DNA of 64,000 nucleotides from Stomorhina lunata (lineage: Eukaryota > Arthropoda > Insecta > Diptera > Rhiniidae). The number at the start of each line of letters is the position of its first letter. Positions within the stretch are counted from its first letter, which is position 1. This document shows positions 33,875 through 45,103 of the stretch, one piece after another. The notes under the pieces are model-generated. The model was not told the origin of the DNA. It saw only the letters and a list, made by a program, of their open reading frames with translations, and searched no databases. The translations under genes were made by a program, and so were the position numbers. The stretch is taken from NCBI GenBank assembly GCA_933228675.1, contig OW121740.1:55863000-55926999 (forward strand). Reading direction: 5' to 3'.

Positions 33875-34150
33875 TATACGCTGACATTAACATAGTAAAA
33901 CTCATTAAACACCGGTGGTTGTGTTGGCGAGGACATGTTGCTCGAATGGATGAAAATACTCCAGCAAGAGAAGCCTTGGAAAATGATTCCAAAAAGAACT
34001 CGATAGAAGTAGAAGAAAATCTATCAAAGCTTGTCCTAAGAAATTGGAGAATATGCACACAAGATCAAAAGCGCATGGAATTCCAACATATGTTTCGCCT
34101 TTAACTTTAACAGGTTGTAATATAGGCCAGGTTGTAATATAGGAAATTGT
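33875..34150 (+). pseudogene. RTE-like LINE C-terminal fragment (family II)
   Basis: The best-preserved tail of this family here: KLIKHRWLCWRGHVARMDEN, TPAREALENDSKKN, VEENLSKLVLRNWRICTQDQ, then MFRL and stop, followed by ACAGGTTGTAATATAGGCC. The GHVxRMD box and the basic tail are standard for RTE-type ORF ends. A short piece is missing between DSKKN and VEEN, where relatives have RRGRPKFRWKDQ. Confidence 0.8.
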
Positions 34151-35120
34151 TTTCAGTTTGGCGCTGAGAATTATTTGTAGGTCTTCCAGACCTCATTAAA
34201 TCTTGGAGATTACCTACAAGCATTTGCATGTATGATTCATAACCTTTTTGTTTGAAATGGATCATAATCATTCATGACTCGAAATATCCCATATCTTACA
34301 TATCTGGCTCGGATTTAAAATAAATTTCAACAAGGAAGAGTGTTATATTCGGCTGTGCCGAATCTTATATACGCACCATCAAGTTCTATTTAATTTAGAA
34401 ACATATCTCATATATCTACTAGGGTGCAGCAAATTCAAAATGTGAACCAAATTCGGAAAAAGTTGTTACGCTAGTTGGTATTGTTGGTAAAATATTTGGA
34501 CTAAATTCGCTTGTAGTAGCTTAATAGTTTTAAAAATAGTTTAAAAGTAGTTTCACTGTTATTTACTTCGAACAAAATTCGTTATCGTAACCGGGTATAA
34601 TTTTACATTTATAAGTTTTAAATACTTTTCGTCTAGCTTAATATTTAGTTATGATAAGGATGTTGATAGTAATAGGACAGGTCCATATATATTGTTAGGA
34701 GTTTCTAATGCATCTAAAGTCTGGACATTGGTGCAATCTTAATATGCTGCTTGTACCTCCGAATCTTTATATAAATATAAAAATTATAGCCAAATGTTGA
34801 CCGATTGTAACAAAATTTTACACACAGGTGTTTATATAGAGCTTATTCTTGCAAAATTGAATGGCCATAGCTGTACCCAGTAAAACTTTTAATTACCAAA
34901 TAATGAGTTAAACAGTTAAACTATTGAACACGAACTACTTACTCATTCGCTGTTTAAGTCATTACATTAACATGGGGATGTCATTGGAGGCAAGTACTTA
35001 CCAATTGCAGAAAAGTAATGACTTGGGTAAGCAATTTCAAAGCAACAACAACAACAGCAACAACTTTTTTGTTGTTGTTTTATTAAAAACATATATTTTT
35101 AAACGAAATGCAAATTTTTT

Positions 35121-35192
35121 TATGATCCCATGGGGCTCGAACCCAGACCCTCCGACTGCTAGGCAGAGACTCTTCCACTGAGCTACTTCATA
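35121..35192 (-). tRNA. tRNA-like sequence, twin of 33512-33583
   Basis: The complement has the same D, anticodon (AGC) and T arms and intact A and B boxes, with no difference I can see in the boxes. Confidence 0.5.
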
Positions 35193-35421
35193 TATTGAAA
35201 ACTTAGCAGCTTATAATTAATATAAATAATTTTTATTTTTAGATCCAAAATCATGTGAAAATAACTTTGTTTTTCCCTTCTTTTTTTTGCTTTGTTGTAA
35301 TTTTTGGAAAAATATTTTTATACGATTTTTTGTAATTATTTTAAAACTTCTTTAAAATTATTTTAAAACTTAAACAATTTAAATCTTCTTTTTTGTATAA
35401 GTTTTTACATAAGATTGACTC

Positions 35422-35874
35422 TTACTTACTTAAATAAATGTTACAACCTGTTAAGGTCAAAGTCCGAGCATATTTTAGAATTCCATGGATTTCGATCTTG
35501 TGCGAATATTCTCCAATTTTATAGGCCAAGCTTTGAAAAATGTTCCTCTACTTGGTCTTTCTATCGAAGTTTCGGACATCCTCCTCTAACATTAGGTAGT
35601 GGGACATTTCAATTCTAATTTTATCCTCTTCATTGTATTTTTTTTCAAGAGAGGGTTACTAGCCCGTAATCCTAACCCTTTTTAATCGATCTTATGGGAC
35701 AACTCTCGGAACATGTTAACTCACAATATTAATGGGTGTTAAACTAGCTCCCCGGGTGATACCATGAGGAGGTGTGTGTCCACAGTTGAGATGAAGGATG
35801 ACCCAGATAAGTTGGGCTTACCAAGTTAAGACCAATTAGAATCGTGCTTGGTATTCAACATCCCCTACATAATT
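35422..35874 (-). mobile_element. internally deleted RTE-like LINE (SIDE), inside copy 2
   Basis: Same structure as 32853-33278 but with about 25 more bases, partly at the 5' end (…TAGGGGATGTTGAATACC). Target words AAGATTGACTC (35411-35421) and AAAATTGACTC (35875-35885) match those of copy 1, so the SIDE was already in the element before it duplicated. Confidence 0.8.
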
Positions 35875-37048
35875 AAAATTGACTCATGATGGTATTTTTT
35901 CATTAACGTGAGTTAGTTTTACAAATTTGTTTTTACAGAAGATAATATTTAAGTTCTTAAAATTCAAAAATCATTTAAAAAGACTCTTTTAATCCTTGGT
36001 GGGATTTGAACCGGGGCCATTCAGTTTAAATTACCATCTTTATTACAAATAAGTACTTCTGTAATAACTTATTATTTATTCGGATGGTATGTTGTAGTCG
36101 TTACAAGGTAACCAGTTATCAGAGTAAATACTTGCTATTACCAAAGTTTTGCTGGGATAGTTTCTAATTTAATAGCTTTTAACTGGCCTTTGCTTTTTTT
36201 TTGGTTTCCGGGAGGGGAGGAGACCAATTCCTATAAAATTTGATATACTGACCAATAGTTGCATAAAACTTCCCTATTCTAAATTTAGTCGTCATAGCTA
36301 TTACAATTGTATTCAATTTATCGGCATTAATGTGTTTCCCGGATCGGGGTTATATGTTAGCTCTAACTAAATGTGAACCACTTTTGTCTATTTTCAATAT
36401 ACAACTTTCCCAAGATATCAAAAATACTTTTGTAAAATTTTGTTACTCTACCTCTGACCGATTGTGACAAAATTTTGCACACTGCCTGGCATTGACATAA
36501 GACCTAAGACTTCCATGTGCTAAATTTAGTGCCCAAAGCTATTACAGTTTATCATTTATTGGCATTTAAGTGTATTTTATATGGAATTTAGGCTTTTTCC
36601 GCAACTTTTTTGTATGAGAGCTATGGTTAAATGTGAACCTATTTGGATGAAATTGTATATACAGCCTAGTACTTATGTAAAACTTCTGTTTACCGAATTT
36701 TATCATCACAGCTATTATAGTTTGTTATCTATTAGCAAATAAGCGATTAGCTTAGGCGAGGTTATACGGGAGCTATGGTCGAATGTTAACCGATTTTGCC
36801 CAATTTCAATACCAAAATTTTTTCAGAGATAAATAATGCTTTTACTAAGTTTCAGTGAGATAGCACTTTTCGTTTAGACGTTATCGTGATTTCAACAGAC
36901 AGACGGACAGACAGAATCGTCTTAGAATTTTATATGGATTCAAAGTCAATATAATGGAAATTACAAACGGAATGACAATCTCAATATACCCCCCATTCTT
37001 TTTGATAGTGGGTATAAAAACCTTAAGTTTTGTGTTGAAATCTCGAGT

Positions 37049-37128
37049 GCTATAGTCGGTCAAGCCTGACCATACGATACCCTTTACCATTAAGGTCGAA
37101 AGTGTTTTTTCCTGTATAAAGACAAATA
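37049..37128 (+). mobile_element. 5' end of hairpin-ended family R2, cut by a mariner
   Basis: Reads GTGCTATAGTCGGTCAAGCC, then TACGATACCCTTTACC and TTCCTGTATAAAGACAAATA, the R2 start. It is broken at TA by the DD41D mariner at 37129. The right flank of the mariner does not resume R2, so the rest was lost. Confidence 0.75.
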
Positions 37129-38320
37129 TCGGGTGTTTTTTATTGAGGTATAGAACTTTAAGTTGGCATCACTTTTTTAACTGGCGGCCATTTTGTCAGC
37201 TGTCAAGTGATTAATATTTAGTTTGGTTTGCCATTTCATCATGAACAGGTTGACAAAAGAACAACGCTTGCAAATCGTGCAAATTTATTTCGAAAATAAT
37301 GGTTCAGTTCGCGAAGTTTACCGCAAGCTCCGTCCATTTTATGGTCGACATAATCGTCCATCAGAGCAATTAATTCGGTTAACCATGGGTCGTTTTCGCA
37401 CTACGTTTACTCTATGTGATAATACGCATCCGCAGCGACGTCGAACAGTGCGCACCGAAGAAACAATTGCCGCTGTAGAGCAAAGTGTTGAAGAGGACCC
37501 GAATGAATCGATTCGCCACCGTGCATAGCAATTGGAGCATTGTCCATCAACTTTATAGAAGATTTTACGCAAAGATCTTGGCTTGCGACCTTACAAGATC
37601 CAGCTTGTGCAAGAATTAAAGCCGCGAGACCATGCAATGCGTCGTGATTTTGGTGTATGGGCCGAAAATGAGATTGATGCTGATTTTCATCGCAAAATTT
37701 TGTTCAGTGATGAGGCTCATTTTTGGTTGAATGGCTACGTCAACAAGCAAAATTTTAGCATTTGGAGTGAAGAGAATCCACATGAGACCCTTGAGACGCC
37801 ATTACATCCACAAAAACTGACTGTTTGGTGTGCTCTATGGGCTGGTAGAGTCATTGGGCTATACTTCTTCCGAAATAATGCTGGAGAGTCAGTTAGAGCC
37901 ATGATAACCGACTATTTTGTTCCCCAATTGGATGGCATGAATGTGGATGAGTTGTGGTTCCAACAAGACGGCGCTACATGCCACACAGCGCATGTCACAA
38001 TTGATTTATTGAAGGAAACATTCGATGAGCGCATAATTTCGCGGAATGGACCTGTCAATTGGCCACCTGTCAATTGGAAGCCAACATTCGTGACGTTATT
38101 GCCAACATACGGCCCCATATGCTCGAAAAAGTAGTTGAAAATTGGACCTGTAGAATTGGCTTTATTCGAGCCAGCCGCTGCGGCCACATGCCCGAAATCA
38201 TATTTAAACAATAATGGCATAAAATTATCCTTCCTATAAAGCCAAATTGATGGACATTAAAACGATTTTCTTGTGTTTTATTTCAATTCGAAGTTCTATA
38301 CCTCTAAAAAAAACACCCAT
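37129..38320 (+). mobile_element. DD41D mariner, second copy, internally deleted
   Basis: 1192 bp between TA duplications (37127-37128, 38321-38322), opposite orientation to the 13.3-kb copy and with the same ends (TCGGGTGTTTTTTATTGAGG and the complement of ATGGGTGTTTTTTTTAGAGG). Confidence 0.95.
37241..38214 (+). pseudogene. DD41D mariner transposase, dead copy
   Basis: Highly similar to the open copy on the minus strand at 13.4-14.5 kb and in one continuous frame. It has TAG stops at 37526-37528 (after IRHRA) and 37556-37558 (after CPSTL), a small deletion between AGESV and RAMITDY near 37892, and a larger one near 38070 that removes the third catalytic D (the CDLTPLDYFLWG region) and shifts the frame. 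First and second catalytic D (FSDEAHF, WFQQDGATCHTA) are kept. At the larger deletion the word CCTGTCAATTGG occurs twice (38051 and 38067), once normally and once as filler next to AAGCCAAC. Confidence 0.93.
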
Positions 38321-38322
38321 TA

Positions 38323-40337
38323 CATGACTAAGACTTTTGAGACTCAGCTCCACAGACCTAAAGTAACAACTGCAGCTAATAATTATCATGGATTTCGTAA
38401 GATGTAGGGCATCACTGCTGGCTCAGATCACCCCCGACTTTGGAATGCCTTAATGACTTATGCCATACTGTACATTACCCATTAGATGACACAGTGTAAA
38501 AAGTAGAGTTATATCCAGAGATCGTGCAAAATATATATATATATAGTCGGCAACTGTGAAATATGTAAAAATTAAAGAAACCCTTATCATCCCTTTTTGT
38601 CGAGTTCGAGACATTATAAACAGACCGACTGCTGTCAAAATTCTGCTGAATGATTCTTAAATGATTGGTCCAAGAATGATCCCTATTGCTTTTACATCTA
38701 ATCGTATCATTATTTCTTAAAGGACTGTTCTCCCGGAATAGACATTTTGGCCCTTTACAGACACAAATATCTTTGAATTTTGATAAAGTTCAGCAAAATA
38801 TTGGTTATAACTAGTAGCCAAAATCAAAATTTGTTAATTTGCTTCGTCAACAATGTCTGATCTACCGAAGACGGTTGATAAAAGGCAACCCTCGTAATAG
38901 GGTTTCAATAGAAGCAGGGTAACCAGTGGGGTAACTCATTATTGATGTAACATAAGCTATAACTCTGTTCTTATCTGAAAGGGAGAAAGAGCTTTATACT
39001 ACAAAGTGCAAAGATTCAGGTGTCGTTTTTGAGAAGCACAGTGCAACTTTTTAATTTTTTTGTTGACATTAGCTAAAGCTAAAAACAAGTAAAGTTTTCA
39101 TTGGGTATATGAACTGACATACACATGTAAATAATGCAAAAATTACGAACACTTGGTCAACTTAATGTTGTTGTAGTTATATTTTTTTGCTGGTTAATGT
39201 AATGAATTTAGCATTGGCAGCATGCAACACATGTTGCGCACTCACCAAAAGCGGTATTTAACAAGCACCAAAAAACAAAAGCCGCGCTACCAAAAACGTG
39301 CTAAACCACCCGAGAAAACAGTTAATTTACCAACACACACACACTAATACCTTAAAACAAACTCAGGCTTAATCCCCTGATCTTTTGCGGGGCTTCTGGG
39401 CAACTGACAGACTTAGGCAATAAACTATGTATGTAACTAAAATAGTGTATGATGATGCCACCAAAACTAAACTTAAAAGTGTGTTGCAAATTCATGTATT
39501 AAAGACCAGAATTTACAGAATTTGTTCGATGTTCATATTTGTACGAGAGAACATTGTGATCACTTGCAACAATTGTTGCACAAATAAGAAAATGTGCGTT
39601 TTAAAATTTTGTACAATGTTTTTTTTTTTGGGTCTACAGGTCTTTTGATTCTTTTGTTTAGTTTTTATTTTTGTCTCAAAAACAATTGATTATAAATGTG
39701 CTTCTACTACGTTCAGAGTCATCATGATCCTGTTTTTTAAATAATAGTACCTAAGTACAATAGTCTAGAGCCAAAAATTGCTTTACATTAAAGAGCCTAT
39801 ACCTATTGCTAAGTATTGTTCTTTTTCGGGTCGACATGCAAAAGTACACAAAAACGGAAGCTGTTTGTTTTTTTTTTTTTTTTTGTGTCTGCTCTGCGTA
39901 TTTGGCGCTCAACAATAGAATTGCGTGTTGCGATTGTGCTACATAGAAATTTTGTTGTTTTTGAACAAAATTGCTCTGCAAAAATGTTAAAACATGTTAA
40001 AAATTCTAACGAACATTCAACACGACAATTGTATGACGTGTTCGGTTAAATAAAATAAAGAAACAAATAATGTAAAGCGAAACAGTTTATGTAAGAAAAG
40101 AGTCTAAGTTCAAACCGAGAAAACTGTTCAAAACTGAGAAGGGAAACACGTTCATAAGTGCAAGTCCTCAAAGACATGCTATAGTTTATAAAGATATGCT
40201 AGTAATTAGCACGTTTTCCTAAAATCTTCATTTCGAGATTCAAAGATTCAAAATATTAATCAGGAATCAAATAATAATTTTGCGAATTTAAGGGATTGTT
40301 GGCGCAGACACTATTTTTATTTTTCCGGCAATGATAA
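38323..40337. other. mostly unassigned stretch with a weak LINE trace
   Basis: At 38330-38415 the plus strand reads KTFETQLHRPKVTTAANNYH then GFRKM, like the HGFRKGRST region of non-LTR reverse transcriptases, but it soon ends in stops. A (TA)n run is at 38530-38544. 39030-40337 shows no element; a poly-T run at 39869-39886 and short frames there carry no recognised content. Confidence 0.4.
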
Positions 40338-40585
40338 AATTTTGCAGTTAAATTTCAACAGTGGATAGGTCACACACTTCGAAGGCCAAATAACAATAAT
40401 GCTCGGCAAGCGCTTTGTTGGAATCCACAAGGTAGCGGCCGTCGCGTTGTTGCACCTACTAGAACGAGGAGAAGGTCAATTGATGCGAAGTTGCAAGCAG
40501 CAAACTATTCATGGAATGACGTATGCCTAATATCTCCCAATAGAGTTCGATATAAAAGGAAGGTTGAGGTCCTATGCTCCAATAT
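40338..40585 (+). pseudogene. LINE ORF C-terminal fragment
   Basis: Reads KFQQWIGHTLRRPNNNNARQ, ALCWNPQGSGRRVVAPTRTR, RRSIDAKLQAANYSWNDV and RVRYKRKVEVLCS. This is the tail of the family whose preceding part is seen at 24140-24672 (WIGHTLRRP, NPQGxRRRG). No stop until VEVLCSNMA, about 80 codons. It is followed within a few bases by a mariner fragment. Confidence 0.8.
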
Positions 40586-40588
40586 GGC

Positions 40589-40920
40589 GTAGTATCACAT
40601 CTGAAAATATCATTGGGCCTTACTTCTTCTAGAATGAAGATCGAAGTGATGTGACCATAAATGGAGATCGGTTTAGGATAGAAAATCGTGTACGTCCTGC
40701 CCGAGACACAATGGCACTTTTAAGTAAAATTTTTGGAGAGCAAATAATGTCAAGAAATTCAGAAATTATTTGGGCAGTGCCAGATCTTACAACACCCTAC
40801 TATTTTCTTTAGGGTTATTTAAAGGAGCGCGCACATATGAACAAGCCAAAGACAATCCTTGAACTCAAGGCAAACATTGTTTTAGAAATTCGAAAATCCA
40901 CAAATTATGAATGATGCTAT
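40589..40920 (+). pseudogene. mariner transposase fragment 1 (DD41D-like)
   Basis: Recognisable: ENIIGPYFF, DRSDVTINGDRFRIENRVRP, MSRNSEIIWAVPDLTTPYYF and GYLKERAHMNKPKTILELKA. These correspond to residues 212-325 of the open DD41D transposase; the part with the second catalytic D is missing and stops are present. Confidence 0.7.
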
Positions 40921-41104
40921 CGAAAATGCTCTAAAACTTTATAACTCGTGTTTTTTCAGAGTGTCACAAGTTTGAGTTGACACAAGTGCTCTATTTGACC
41001 ACCCATTTAATAGCTGATATTTTCTTTTTATTTCATTATGTATCGACTTACACTAATACTAATTCGGCGAATGGGCTGAAGCACTGACATATGTATGTAT
41101 ATTG

Positions 41105-41570
41105 AATTTTAATTAAAAATTTTACTTTCCGATGAAGCCCATTTTTGGTTGAATGGTTAAGTAATAACCAGCTTTTATCGAAACAACATTACATCCACAG
41201 AAAATAACTGTTTGATATGCTTTATGAGCTTGCGGAGTCATTGGCCCATATGAATTCAAAAATGATTATAGTCAGAACGCAACTGACAATGGTAAACGGT
41301 ATGGGAAAAAGATTCGAAAATTTTTCGTAAATCAATTATGTGACATTATTCTTGTTGATGTGTGGTTCCAACAGGTAGGAGCCACATGCCACAGGGTGGG
41401 CGATACATTTTTTTTAACTTTTAAAGTAAAAATAATTAATTGGTCACGAAATCGTGTGATTTAACCCCATTGGATTATTTTCTTTTGAGGTTATTTTAAG
41501 TCACCTGTCTATGTCGATAAGCCACAAACAATTGAAAAAATCGTGAAAATTTATGTTTTAGATTGCGGCT
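41105..41570 (+). pseudogene. mariner transposase fragment 2 (DD41D-like)
   Basis: Starts KILLSDEAHFWLNG (first catalytic D), then frame-broken matches to LHPQKLTV, GVIGPY, CVVPTGRSHMPQG (second D region, with the D lost) and SCDLTPLDYFLLRLF (third D region), then ANKPQTIEKI-like codons. Many indels. Confidence 0.7.
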
Positions 41571-41754
41571 TCTAGACGCTATGTTTCCGCCACGGAAGTT
41601 CTGTTTTCTTAAACGGTATTAAAAATACTTCAATTTTATTGATATCGGTCTTTTCAACAGGGACGCTGCAAAAGTACAGTGACAGGGATAGTAGACGACG
41701 CCATATTTCTTGCTGCTCTTTTGACATTTCTCTTCAGTAAGGCTTGCCATTTTA

Positions 41755-42410
41755 TGATGGAAAGATATACGAGCCAATAACGAGTCGAAATTATTAAAAT
41801 TTACTACTGAGATATGGAGTCAGTGGCCTCAACGTTCAGAGAGCGAATCATCTTCAGCAATGAGGCTAATTTCTGGCTGAATGGCTTCGTCAATATTGGT
41901 TCTGGTCAGGCATCAATCCACACGTACTCCATGAGTCATCATTGCATCCCGAAAGAATTATGGTTTGGTGTGGTTTTCGGGCGGCGGCGTCATTGGGCCG
42001 TACTTCTTCTGTGATGATCAAGACCGCAACGTTACTGTGAATAGGAATTGATACCGTTCAATGATAACCGAATATGTTTGGCCGAATATATTTGGACTTG
42101 GAGGACATGTGCTTCCAACAGGACGGCGTCACAAGCCACATAGCGAATGTCACATTCAATTTATTCAAACCAAGTTTGAGGCCCAGCCGATTGGCCGCCT
42201 CGGTCGTGCAATTTGACGCCGTTAGACTATTTCCTGTGAGACTGCGTCAAGTCTATGGTCTATGCCAACAAGCCAGCGACGATTAATGAACTTCGCACGA
42301 ATATCGAATGCGAAATTGCAGTAGTATCAGAAAATGTATGCTTGAAAACCGTCAAAATTGGGTTCAGCGTCTGGACTTCTGCAATCATGCCCGAACGTGC
42401 ATCAAACGTG
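41755..42410 (+). pseudogene. mariner transposase fragment 3 (DD41D-like)
   Basis: N-terminal MMERYTSQ then a stop and RVEIIKIYY, DMESVASTF; a large part is missing; then ERIIFSNEANFWLNGFVN (first D mutated to N), FGVVFGRRRHWA in a shifted frame, MCFQQDGVTSHIANVTFNLF (second D), PTRLFPVRL-like remains of the third-D region, and MLENRQNWVQRLDFCNHART at the end. A family different from the 13.4-kb copy but of the same group. No terminal repeats were recognised. Confidence 0.75.
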
Positions 42411-42824
42411 CTTTTACAGTAATAAAGAATTTCATTGATATCCAGAACCGTTTTTGTTTTATTAAAAAAAAAAAAAATGTAGCGCTCTAATTAAAAAACT
42501 CGTTATTTACCGACCGAGCGTTCCCTACAACCTATTTCCCCAGTTCCAAAACAAGGCAGCAGATAAGTAAAGTTTATCCATTGATTACTGAAGCTATTTA
42601 AACGAATGTTTATGTGAATGAAGTGCGTAAATTTTATCCAAAATTTAAACACAAAACGGATGGTTTTATCAACTGTATTTTTTTCAGTAAGAACGACCAA
42701 GAGAATGAAAAGAGCACTTTTGCAATGAAAAGAGCACATTAATGAAGTCAGCGTTATATGTCCACCACCCAACCAAAATGAGGTTAGATTAGCAATAACT
42801 AAAAAATAAGAAAGCTGAGGGTGC
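42411..42824. other. unassigned spacer
   Basis: No supported gene; the minus-strand frame at 42503-42772 has no recognised content. Confidence 0.35.
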
Positions 42825-43635
42825 CAATGGTTTATCAGCAGAGCTTTTTAAGGCCGGAGGAGATGAGTTGATAAGGCAACCATTTGGTTAGAAAAACGAA
42901 TGCCAGACGATTGGAATCCCAGTGTTCTTTGTCCAGTGCACAAAAAAGTGATAAAGCCGTATGTACCCATTATAGGGGTATGAGCCTATTCTAAATTTCA
43001 TCTGAGATGCTATCGACCATACTGTATAAAAGACTAACGCCCAAAGTTAACGAAATAATTGGAATCTACTAATGTGGCTGTACCACTGACCATATCTTCA
43101 CACTACGCCAAATCCTGGAGCAGACTTAAGAGAAACAAATAGACACATATCATCTCTTCGTTGACTACAAAGCTGCTTAAGACAGCCCGAAACGAACTAA
43201 ATTGTTTAAAGCAATGTCTGACTTTGGCATCACTGTGAAGCTAATAAGATTTACGACATTAACCAATACAACCTTATCAGTTAAAATAGCTATGATCCTG
43301 TCGGAGTCCTTCATAACTAAACGGGGATTCAAGCAATGCGATAGATTTACATGCGGTCTTTTTAATATTGTGTTGGAGAAAATCTTGCGAGATGCTGCAG
43401 TTAACACAACTGGAACAATTTTCAACAGAAAACACATGCGACTTGCCTTTGTCGATGACTTTGATGTAATGAGAAGCACATTGCGTCTTTTCAAGTATAG
43501 AAAAAGAATCAATGAAAATGGGTCTAGTTGTCAATGATTCAAAAACAAAGCTAAAGGTTTCTACAAGCAGACAGTCCACTAAAATTGGACCACATGCGAT
43601 CGTTGAGAACTATAGCTTCGAGGTTGTAAATTAAT

Positions 43636-44548
43636 TTGTTTACCTTCTTACCATTAAGAACTACCGGTGAATGGTCTACTTCATCTTTAGGCCACTCTAC
43701 TAGTCTGGATAAACTTACAAATCTTCCTGAAAACATCGACTACTGAATTCCCTCACCAGTTTTCGAGCAATCTTTCTCTGTGCATATATCGGGGGTTAAA
43801 ATCGATTCCAGAGATGGGACCCTGGAAACATACTCTGACGAATCCAAATCCGTAAGTGGTGTGGACGGGGGCTTCTTCTGGAAAAAAACGTTGCAGTATT
43901 CTTCAAGCTGAAATCTCAGCTATTTATAGGGCGAGCAAATGGCTCAACCACCGAATATATTATAACGATATTCGTTTCAGTACGTATAGTCTTGCCGCCG
44001 TTCATTCTTTATCATCGGTCTACACGACATTCTTTCTTACCCGTGAATGCCGGGCATCCCTAAATGAGATGGCGAGACATTCTAACATTGAACTTTTCTG
44101 GATACGCAGCCACAGAAATGTACCAGGAAACATCATTGCGAACAATTTAGCAAAGGTGGTGCTCTCCTAGGTCATGAGAACATTGACCAATGCGTAGGTA
44201 TACCGCTATCAGCCTGCAAGCTGCACTTTAGATCCGCATAGATCAACTGGTTCCAACTTGCTAGAGTAAGCGTTCTGCAAACTTGGTTACCTCTTAGCAC
44301 CCATATTTCAGTACTTACCGCACACTGTATAATAGGTTTACATGCGAGAAGACTTAATCTTCAAAGCAACGACTACTGCAGAAGTTGTCACAACATTGAG
44401 GGGAAGAAACCTTCACTCATCTCCTCTGTCACTGCCAAGCCCTTGCTGGTACTAGGACCCTCCATCTGGGATTCCCATTTTTGCACGATTTATCAGAGAT
44501 CTCAAACATCAACATTCGTAAAATAGGCTTTTTATGGTCTACCTCCTG
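43636..44548 (+). pseudogene. I-like LINE fragment with RNase H domain, inserted in the RTE pseudogene
   Basis: Reads RDGTLETYSDESKSVSGV (strand 1 of RNase H), LQAEISAIYRASKWLN (the ExxA helix), SLAAVHSLSS, ASLNEMARHSNIELFWIRSH, RNVPGNIIANNLAK and, after frameshifts, LHARRLNLQSNDYCRSCHNI. Same family as 10420-11210. RTE coding sequence is continuous if this piece is skipped. Confidence 0.8.
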
Positions 44549-44699
44549 TCAACATAAATAACGACATAAGTATCGAAATAAAACGTAGATTCATTCTTGC
44601 CAACCGATACTACTTCGGCCTAAGTAGGCAGTTTAGAAATGAAATCCTCTCTAAAAGAATTCAAATTATGCTCTACAAAACGCGTATACAACCAGTGTT

Positions 44700-44760
44700 A
44701 TTTTTTGTAAGTGATCATGATTCAGTACCATATACTGAATCATGATCACTTACAAAAAAT
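44700..44760. repeat. perfect 28-bp hairpin
   Basis: Arms 44700-44727 and 44733-44760 (TGTAAGTGATCATGATTCAG and complement, with outer ATTTTTT) match perfectly around the 5-base loop CCATA. It lies inside the RTE pseudogene, where relatives code for the LLYGSEAW region. Confidence 0.95.
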
Positions 44761-45103
44761 GTATGGACAAATCAGCGTCAACAATGAACGTCGACATAGT
44801 AAAATGCATTAAACAACAGCGGTTGCGTTGGTTTAGGACATGTTGTAAGAATGGATGAAAATACTTCATCAAAAAATGTATTCTAAAATGATTCCGAGGT
44901 AACTCTCAGAAGAGGACGACAGAAATTTCGATGGAAGGACCAAGTAGAGGAAAATTTTATCAAAGCTTAGCCTTAGAAATTGGAGAATATGCGCACAAGA
45001 TCGAAGTTCATTAAATTCTAAAATATGCTCGGCCTTTGATATAAACAGGTTGTAATATAGGCCATTTAAGTAAGTTAGTTGTTGATAACAAATATTTAAA
45101 AAA

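Larger units (their letters stand above)
34876..36156 (-). mobile_element. 1.28-kb inverted-terminal-repeat element with tRNA-like parts, copy 2
   Basis: Inverted twin of 32548-33824, with ends CCCAGTAAAACTTTTAATTA and the complement CCAAAGTTTTGCTGGG. It is inserted in the R1 repeat. Copy 1 of R1 (complement of about 28490-28500) shows the uninterrupted site, around ATAGCTGACATAG, so little or no target sequence was duplicated. Confidence 0.85.
34330..37020 (-). mobile_element. hairpin-ended repeat R1, copy 2, split by an insertion
   Basis: Reversed relative to copy 1: it opens with the complement of the 3' hairpin (ATTCGGCTGTGCCGAAT at 34347-34363) and closes with the TATACC...GGGTATAAAAA end at 37020, after the AGACAGACGGACAGACAGA tract at 36896. 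The element at 34876-36156 interrupts it. Without that it is about 1.4 kb, shorter than copy 1. Confidence 0.8.
42825..45075 (+). pseudogene. RTE-type LINE reverse transcriptase, decayed, split by another LINE
   Basis: First part (42825-43635): KKAEGANGLSAELFKAGGDE, RMPDDWNPSVLCPVHKK, CTTDHIFTLRQILEQT, IDTYHLFVDYKAA, ESFITKRGFKQCDRFTCGLF and LAFVDDFDVM (catalytic box, usually YADD, here FVDD), ending near ENYSFEVVN. Second part (44549-45075): VNINNDISIEIKRRF, LANRYYFGLSRQFRNEI, KTRIQPV, then a hairpin insertion, then the GHVVRMDEN-like tail and ACAGGTTGTAATATAGGCC. The whole order follows the RTE ORF at 56.8-59.8 kb. Stops and frameshifts throughout. Confidence 0.85.

Noticed and set aside
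33086..35618. Frame CYNLLRSKSEHILEFHGFRS found at two places
   Set aside because: It is the antisense of the LINE tail in the SIDE copies.
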